This document shows, piece by piece, positions 57,302 through 64,000 of a stretch of DNA of 64,000 nucleotides; position 1 is the first letter of the stretch, and the number at the start of each line of letters is the position of its first letter. The translations under genes and the position numbers were made by a program. This DNA is from Epichloe hybrida. Lineage: Eukaryota; Ascomycota; Sordariomycetes; Hypocreales; Clavicipitaceae. The notes below the pieces were generated by a model that saw only the letters and a list, made by a program, of their open reading frames with translations, had not been told where the DNA came from and ran no database searches. The stretch is from assembly GCA_019022495.1 (NCBI GenBank), contig JAFEKR010000023.1, positions 620,001-684,000 on the forward strand, in the 5' to 3' direction.

Positions 57302-60300
57302 CCTTCATCACCGCCAGCACCAACACCACTCGGGCTTTTCCCCCATGGTCCAGGCCAAAACAGTGCGAAAGCGCCGTCGCTGCTGTCGGGCGGCACTGAC
57401 ACTGCCACTGCCACTGCCACTGCCACTGCCACTGCCACCCGCACTAGCTCTGGCTCCGGCTCCGGCTCTGGCTCTGGCGTGGACGTCGTCGTGGGCCACG
57501 GATGCCACGATCCCTTTGCCACCACGTCGCCTGCCCCTGTCCGCGCCGACGGCATTGCTGATGTTGTCGTTGCTGGTTCAGACCCGGGTGCATGTCGGGA
57601 ACGGGACATGGAAACAAAACGACAAAGGAGCCCCCGTCCCACCATCACCACCGACTTCATCAGTTCTGGTTCTGGTTCTGGCTCCGCGCCGCTCCACAGC
57701 CCTGACGCGCGTACCAGACACCACCAGCAACACGAGGCCCCGGCCGTGGCCGACGCCCAGATCCCTGTCGGCCAAATGACAAAGTCAACGCCGATCCCCG
57801 ATCACGACACTGGGTTCAGCTCTCTCCTGAGCGACGAGGCACGTCCACTTCGCACCGCAAGCGTTCGGGCAGACACGAGGATTGTCCAGCCCAAACCTAA
57901 GCCCATACCCAAGCTCTTACCCAAGCCCTTACCCATAGCCCATCCGTCGGCCTCGAGCCACACCGCCCCCGACAAGTTGATCCGATCCAGCTCTCCTGCT
58001 GGCAATATTGCACAGCTCGAGGCCACGGCTGAGAGATTGTCAATGACGAGCTCCATCGACGATGCGATTCGGGACCTGCACGGCGAACTGAAGCGGAGCG
58101 AAAGCAGACGGTCGGCGAGACTGGCCTTGGCCGCAATGGCTTCCGTCGACGAGAACGCTACATCACCTCCAGGTCATCTCGCCCGACACATCTCGACGGG
58201 AGCCTCCATCGTGTCAACCAACAACGCTGCTCGCCAAGGCGGATACTCACCCGCTGGCTTCGTCATGTCGCCGAACACATCGCTGACGAGTCGTCTGCGA
58301 TCCGGCTCCGCAAACTCAGCCGGCCGGCCCGACGCCACTCTGGATTCCATACTTTCTAGGCACGGCCCTGGCAACTCCTCTGTGAGGAGTGTTCGATCCA
58401 GCAAGCTCTCTCTCGCCGAGATATCGGAATCGGACCCCGTCTCGCTGACACAGGAAGCCTTCGACGAAGCCGACGCTGCACCCCCGCTCGAGGAGCAGAG
58501 CGCACGAGACCTGCAGCTGGCACAAGGCACATCAATCCTTGGTCTTCCCAACGCCGACGATGCCCTACATCAGATGCTGGACGGCCATCTGGGCGGCCCA
58601 GCGTCCTCCACTCACTACCCAATAGCCCCCGTGCGATCCACGCAGGAACCACGGAAGACGTCCTGCCACGAGCCATCGCAACGGCCAGAAAGCGTTCATT
58701 CCAACAACACCTCTGAACAAGCCCGCGACGCATTCGTCGACTTTGATGGCGTCCATTGGGAATCTCAAGATGAGGACGAAATTCCATATGTGCCAGAGGA
58801 ACTCAACTCTATTCTGCCGACACCGCGACCAGAACCAATATCCGTGGCCCGACCAACATCCTATGTTGACCCGTCAACTGGCACAAAGATGCTGTACTAT
58901 CCGGCACGTGTCCCCGCGATGCTGAATCTGCCACCCAAACTGTCATCAAAGCCCAAGGCCGCCGTCCGAGACCAGAGGCGATCACAAGTGCTTAGCGCCA
59001 TGATGGATGCCAATACACCAGACTTGTCCACGTCACCCCAGCGCAAACGCCAGTCTGCGCTCGCCAATTCCGGTCTGACCCCATCACCGGATGCCCCAGT
59101 TCGCGATTCATGGCTACCCGACCCCGTGGCAAATCACCGAAATTCGTTTGCAGCTCTCTCTTCGTTTGAGGCGTTGGCTGAGGCCGAGCCGAGTCCTGAT
59201 CTCGTGCATCACGAGCAAAAATCACTGACTGAGCAGGAACATGGTGCTCACGGAGATGCTGCTGCGCCAGATCACTTGCGACGTCCCAAGCGATTGTCCA
59301 AAGCGCCTTTGAACAATCGCAAATCAAAGGTGTCCATGCTCGGTAACTTGACGCCACAACTGCGAGCGAGTGCCTTCTTCGGTCTCCCCTCAGAGGCACC
59401 CGAAGTCGAGATCAAGGACGGTTCTGCCATGGCCACCCTGGACAGCATTCTTGACGCCTCAGCAAACGCGCCAGTAAGTGCCTTTACGGATCACGTATAT
59501 GCTGGCAAGTTGGGGAGTGAGATCTATGGCAAGCCAAAGAAGCAGCACAGAACGCAGCCATCCGTCGCAACCGTGCAGGCCGTCATCTCGGAACCTCGAG
59601 GACCGCCGAAAAAGAGGTCTTCCATGATGTGGCTGGGCAAGCGCACCGGTAGCCATGAAAGTCAGGAACCAAAGCGGCCGCATAGTAGTATTGCGATCAC
59701 TACCACCAAGGCTGACGATGCCCTTTCCCCTGGTGACGGTCGACACATTGCCGAAAGCGTAAACAGCGCAGACAAGGTGGTGCGGGTCGGCGCCGAGGAT
59801 GAAGAGGTGGACGACGGAGAGGAAGAGGGAGACGATGGCCGAGACGAGATCCCAGACGACGCCTACCAAGGACCGCCCACCACCCTCCTCGCTGAGCTCC
59901 AGCTGCGGAAACAAGAGCAGAAGCAACGCGTGAGGAACCTGGGCAAGGGACTTCCCAACGGCAACTATGCCACGCTCCTGGAAATGGACACAGTCGCCGA
60001 GGCCCAGAAGAAGAATCGCCAGAGCAAGCGTGTCAACTTGGCTTGGGAAGACGGCAACGCGCATCTTGATCAAGACGGATCAGACGATGAGAATGTACCC
60101 CTAGCCATCATTGCGGCAATGCAACGCGGAGCCAAGAACTGGGCTGACCTCGAGCGACCACTGGGTCTCATGGAAAGACGAGAGATCGAGGATAATGAGC
60201 CGCTCAGCCGTCGCCGCGCCCGATTGCAGGGACTGGAACTGCCGTCACCTCAGCCCCCCTTGCTCAACCACCGCCAAAGCATCATGTCCTTGTCGGCCGC

Positions 60301-61270
60301 GCGCGGTCTGGGGGGCCAACATCCCCACACCGAAGTCGTGACGCCCAGCCCGGAACCTCGGACCCCAGAGGTCGAGGAGATTGCAGAAGAGACGCTGGGC
60401 AACAGGCGCCGCAGACTGGCAACCAAAGATGGAGAGCTGCCCAAGACCCGCCCAGTCAGTGTCGCCTTCTCGGCCGAATTGCTGAGCCAGTTCGGTGACG
60501 CCGAGGAACCAAAGTCCAAGTCAAAGGACGGCAAGAAGGGAGAAAAGAAAGACACTGTCCTCAACGCGGCCGGCGAGGAAGAAACCCTGGGCCAGCGTCG
60601 AAGGCGGCTTCAAGCGGAGCGCGAAGCTCGGGATCGAGAAATCGGCTTTGGTATTTCGGCCGGAGACCAGTCGCAGTCGCAGTCGCAGTCGCAGTCGCAG
60701 TCGCAGCAGGGTCAAGATGATCGTCGACGGCTTAGTCTCGCAAATATATTGTCCGCTCACCCCAAGCGAGAAACGGACACGCGCACACACGAAGAGAGAC
60801 TGCGTCAGGATTCCGAGCGGCGAGCTGCCCAAGACCGCGAGAGCAAGATGACAGCACTGAGGATGCAGATGCCCACGGCGCTGCCCCAAATCAACATTGA
60901 ACGATCCGGCGGCTTCCTGGGCGGAGCTTTCAACGACGGCACAGGTGGCTATGGGCCCAAAGCAGCCTTGTCGAGTCCTGCCGTCAACACGCACGGACTC
61001 TCGCCCGGCAATCGAACGAGCATCATGTCTGACTACGGAGTGCCGACTTTTGGCTCTCCGACCATGGGCCAGCAGGCATACGGTGCCATGAGCGGCGGGT
61101 ACGGAGCTCCGAGTCCCTATGGTCCCTATAACGGAATGAGCTCCATGAGCATGTACGATGGACGTCCCGCCAGTCAGATGTATGGCAGTGGTGGAGGCAT
61201 GATGCCGGGACAGACGCCTACCAAATCGATGGACCGCGTGGAGCAATGGCGATATGGAGTTCGGCCATGA
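57185..61270 (+). CDS. Large, mostly disordered fungal protein of unknown function (1361 aa)
   Basis: A single open frame from the first ATG (MAAEESAIPGRAANHDD). I do not recognise a named domain. The first 800 residues are low complexity: a Ser run (AGC codons), a TATATAT run, SGSGSG runs, and many SP/TP sites. Short ordered-looking segments include NIAQLEATAERLSMTSSIDDAIRDLHGELKRSESRRSARLALAAMASVDENA (continuous from about 58005) and DDAYQGPPTTLLAELQLRKQEQKQRVRNLGKGLPNG. The C-terminal third has three copies of E-x-L-x-x-R-R-x-R-L at 60197, 60389 and 60581, exactly 64 residues apart. It also has a Ser-Gln run (60669-60705) and a Gly/Tyr/Met-rich tail (YGAMSGGYGAPSPYGPYNG). The protein is likely a cytoplasmic scaffold or RNA-associated protein on composition alone, which is a guess. 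No membrane segment is seen. Confidence 0.8.
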
Positions 61271-62056
61271 GCAAAGACACGGGCAACGATATGACACATT
61301 CCTCCGCCGAAGGACTTGTTATCTAGACGGCGTACACTGTATTGTGACGTTGTTTCTTTGAACGTACATCATCCACAATCCACACTACCACAGATGTTTT
61401 TCTCAATTTCAACGGCATAGATTCAGGAAAGCAGGAGACGGGAAGGGAGGGTGGGGGAGGCGACGAAGGCGATGGATATACTCTGCTACGGTTGGAACGG
61501 AGAGAAGAAACCATGCATGAGAAGATTAGTCACCACCCATCATCGCAATGTTGAACGGGAAAAGTTTGGGTGGATGTATCTAGTGTATAGCATTCGGCAT
61601 ATTTGGCGCGGCGCAAGGAATTTTTGTTTTTCTTCAGTGACACTCGGGATGGGGGGGGGGGGGGGGGCCGGAACGTATCTTATAATATACAAGGACTTGT
61701 AGGAGGACTAACGGGGACATGTAGAGTATTGAATAGAGTCCATGCGTTATACATGTAGGGAGCAGCACGTTTATCAAATGAGTTGCTTCAATTTTTCTAA
61801 TTTAGACGACGGCCGTTGGTACGGACTCGGGGTGCGTCTGCAAGGGAGTGGTTGGGGGGTTTCGCATGGAACTTCTTTTGACCATGAACGATGGGAAAAA
61901 ATTGGGCAAACGAGCGCAGAGGGTGGGCGTTTCCGCGGGACATTGATTGCTGGCGCGAGTTTTGCTCTAATGCGACTCGGGCATGTTGTTTTTTGGGCAA
62001 GGAAAGCCGGGGGGTGTTTTTTTTTTTAATTGCCCATGGTGGTGGTGGTGGTGGTC
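61271..62056. other. Convergent intergenic region with a G17 tract
   Basis: 3' flanks of the large unknown gene (+) and the regulator gene (-). A G tract lies at 61651-61667. No coding exon is recognised. Confidence 0.65.
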
Positions 62057-63607
62057 TCAGGAGAATCTTGAAAGAATGCCTCCTAGATCGTACCAGTGCA
62101 CGTCGGACTGACTGTGCTTCGCGCCCCAGACTAGGCTTAGCATGGTCCAGATTCTCGTGTGGAACACGGACGAGTAGCTGCCTATGGAAGTGAATCTGGA
62201 CACGCTTTGCACTCGCGCCGATGGATCGCAGACTTCGAAATTGGCCACGATGAGCGGCATGTCCAGACAGAAGGGGACCTTGCCCGTGGCATTGAGGGCG
62301 AGGTCCATGGCGTCGAGGATGCTGGACGACAAGGCGCGTGCCGTGGCGTCTTGGGTTCCGTAGGGGTATCGTAGACGGTGGATGATCAGAAGAGCAGCGG
62401 CTTGCATGACTTGAGCTTGACACATCATGTGAGCGGCCTCGATGGCGGTGAACCTGTGGCAGAAGTCGGCAGGCACGTTTGGTCGCCACGAGCGAACCCT
62501 GCGCTCCAAGATTGCTAGGGGCTTTGCCCAGTTCATGTCTGCGCGTTGCTGCTTAGAGAGCTCCTTCTTGCTGCCTGCCTCCAATCTTTTCAATGACCGA
62601 CGGCTCGCACCCATTGCGTGGTTCAGGACGGCGAGATCGTGTAGGTATGGCAACAAGCTGGTACACAACCCCACGCAGCCGTCAATGCGCGTCGTGGCCG
62701 CCGGATGGTCCATTCGCACGGTGGGCAATCTCGTCTTGAACAGGCACTCGGCCGTCTCGGTCAAGACAAGGCTCGTCATGAAGGAGAGGTACGTCGTCTC
62801 CCCGGAGAAGCCGTGCGATGAGAAATGCGGCTTGATGAGGCTGAGCGTCTGATTACATATCTCGAGGAGCTCGCCGCCGCCGAGCTTGAAGACGAAGTGA
62901 AGCATTTGCCAGCCCAGAATGAGGCAAGATGACGCGCTGTCGGCTTGGCTGGGATCCGTGGCAGTGGCGGAGAGCGAGCGCAATGTGACCAGGGCCGAGG
63001 CGGCGTGTCGGTAGCTGTTGCTGACTTGAACCTCGTCTCCTCCCATGGACAGTGCGAAGGCGAGATAGCCATGTAGCACCGTTTGGTGTGATGAGAGCAG
63101 GTGGAAGACGAGCTTTTGTCGGTGGCTTTCGCGGAAGCTGGGACCCAGAACGAACAAATTGATAAAGTCGTCTTGATGAACGGCTCGATCTAGCAGCGCC
63201 AGCTCGTGTTTGGACAAGTGACCAAAGGCCGATAGGGTCGTTTTCCGTATTGACGGAAGAAGCCGGCTGCCGTCTGTGTCGTCGACGGAGGAAGACGAGG
63301 CGGCTGTGGATGCTAGTGATTCGGCAGGGCTCGGGGGAAGGCTGGCGTCGGATTCGCTCGTGGTGATGCTTTCGGAATCGGGATATTGCTTCAGCTTCAC
63401 TCGAATCCGCCTGGTGCGGAATGGCATGCACGGCGCGGGCGGACGTCCGGGTCGCTTCACGGGCCTCCGGTTCTCACATGCGTGGCCGACTCTGACGCAC
63501 CGCTCGCATTGAGGGACCCCGGGATTCCATCTGCAGCGCTCTTTGAGAGAGTGGCATCGATCACAAGATCGGGGGACCTGGGATTCGTGCGACCGCGGCA
63601 AGGTCAT
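62057..63607 (-). CDS. Zn2Cys6 fungal transcription factor
   Basis: Intronless from the first ATG in frame (MTLPRSHESQVPRSC), 516 aa. The binuclear zinc cluster is at about residues 15-45: CDRC-HSLKER-C-RWNPGVPQ-C-ERC-VRVGHA-C, spacing C-x2-C-x6-C-x8-C-x2-C-x6-C. It is followed by a basic Arg/Pro linker (RRPVKRPGRPPAP). A Ser-rich region leads into a long helical middle homology region from about residue 115 to the end, as usual for this family, with LFVLGPSFRESHRQKLVFHLLSS and a C-terminal IWTMLSLVWGAKHSQSD. It presumably acts as a nuclear DNA-binding activator or repressor; the target genes are unknown, and neighbouring genes give no hint of a cluster. The same frame stays open upstream to about 63733 without an ATG, so a short upstream exon is possible. 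Confidence 0.9.
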   Translation of the reverse strand: MTLPRSHESQVPRSCDRCHSLKERCRWNPGVPQCERCVRVGHACENRRPVKRPGRPPAPCMPFRTRRIRVKLKQYPDSESITTSESDASLPPSPAESLASTAASSSSVDDTDGSRLLPSIRKTTLSAFGHLSKHELALLDRAVHQDDFINLFVLGPSFRESHRQKLVFHLLSSHQTVLHGYLAFALSMGGDEVQVSNSYRHAASALVTLRSLSATATDPSQADSASSCLILGWQMLHFVFKLGGGELLEICNQTLSLIKPHFSSHGFSGETTYLSFMTSLVLTETAECLFKTRLPTVRMDHPAATTRIDGCVGLCTSLLPYLHDLAVLNHAMGASRRSLKRLEAGSKKELSKQQRADMNWAKPLAILERRVRSWRPNVPADFCHRFTAIEAAHMMCQAQVMQAAALLIIHRLRYPYGTQDATARALSSSILDAMDLALNATGKVPFCLDMPLIVANFEVCDPSARVQSVSRFTSIGSYSSVFHTRIWTMLSLVWGAKHSQSDVHWYDLGGILSRFS

Positions 63608-64000
63608 TCCCTGCCCTGTTGCGACGCTGCTGCGGTGAAGCCGAGGGCGAGGCCGAGGCCGAGGAGAGCGAGGGGGATGGGTAGGGATGGCAGCAGCAGC
63701 AAAGTGATGTGAAATTGATGACGAGATTGTCAAAGGTGCATGATGACTGGTGATGGCTTACCCTGCCGTCAATGAAAACGAAGATGCTAATCGAGACGAA
63801 ACAAACTGCAGGTCTGAGACCAGAGCCGGACCTTGCCGCGGCCCCCGCTCCTGGCCCAGATGGTGTCCAAATCAGGTTCACGACAGCCGATTGACCAATG
63901 GGAAGGTCATGTACGACTTGGAGTACGTCAACACGCAGCAAGATCTTTTTCTGGGTGATTTCTGGGTGATTTCTGGGTAGAAAGAAGCACGCGTTCTATC
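63608..64000. other. Upstream region of the Zn2Cys6 regulator
   Basis: No coding exon is recognised. Three units of TTTCTGGGTGA-type repeat lie at 63948-63980, near the end of the window. Confidence 0.6.

Overview
This window reads as a filamentous ascomycete chromosome, most likely a Sordariomycete and possibly Hypocreales; the narrower placement is inference. The evidence is eukaryotic gene structure with short GT-AG introns (about 50-160 nt) and CTAAC/CTGAC-like branch sites. The protein set is also typically fungal: a Dcl2-type Dicer, an Ime2-type kinase, a Zn2Cys6 regulator, an Stc1-domain protein, a two-bromodomain BET protein and a GT34 mannosyltransferase. I recognise 21 protein-coding genes. 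I found no rRNA, tRNA, CRISPR array, transposase or reverse transcriptase.

Layout. 1-10 kb: Dicer-like 2 (-), an RCC1-repeat protein (+), proteasome alpha-2 (-), a RINGv membrane E3 ligase (+). 10-19 kb: a GT34 mannosyltransferase, sphingosine-1-phosphate lyase and a DUF7514-like protein, all (+). 19-26.5 kb: a coiled-coil protein (-), a mitochondrial PDH/BCKDH kinase (+), an Stc1-domain protein (+). 26.5-31 kb: a 4.6-kb stretch with no recognisable gene, upstream of an Ime2/MAK-type kinase (+). 35-46.7 kb: a divergent Hsp70-like ATPase (+), a SET-domain methyltransferase (+), a beta-lactamase-like serine hydrolase (-), a Nudix/DUF4743 gene (+), a BET protein (-). 49-64 kb: an Utp12-domain ribosome-biogenesis protein (+), a conserved unknown (-), a PLOD-like glycosyltransferase (+), a 1361-aa disordered unknown (+), a Zn2Cys6 regulator (-).

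Most of these are housekeeping or regulatory genes. They do not form a biosynthetic cluster or a single pathway. Two tie loosely to RNA silencing and heterochromatin (Dicer and Stc1), but they are 20 kb apart.

Points most worth a second look: (1) the Dicer gene has an in-frame TAG between its helicase/dimerisation half and an otherwise intact pair of RNase III domains; (2) the Nudix gene has a one-base frameshift at a G run; (3) the gene at 51039-52927 changes frame twice within about 150 nt, with only weak-donor introns to explain it; (4) an upstream ORF overlaps the start codon of the Ime2-type kinase, behind the 4.6-kb gene-poor region; (5) the motif TACTCCGTA/TACGGAGTA recurs seven times, only between genes; (6) six long G tracts all lie in the 3' flanks of plus-strand genes; (7) a motif with exact 64-residue spacing occurs three times in the large unknown protein. 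Intron boundaries were placed by eye from splice signals, frame and remembered family sequence, without RNA evidence.
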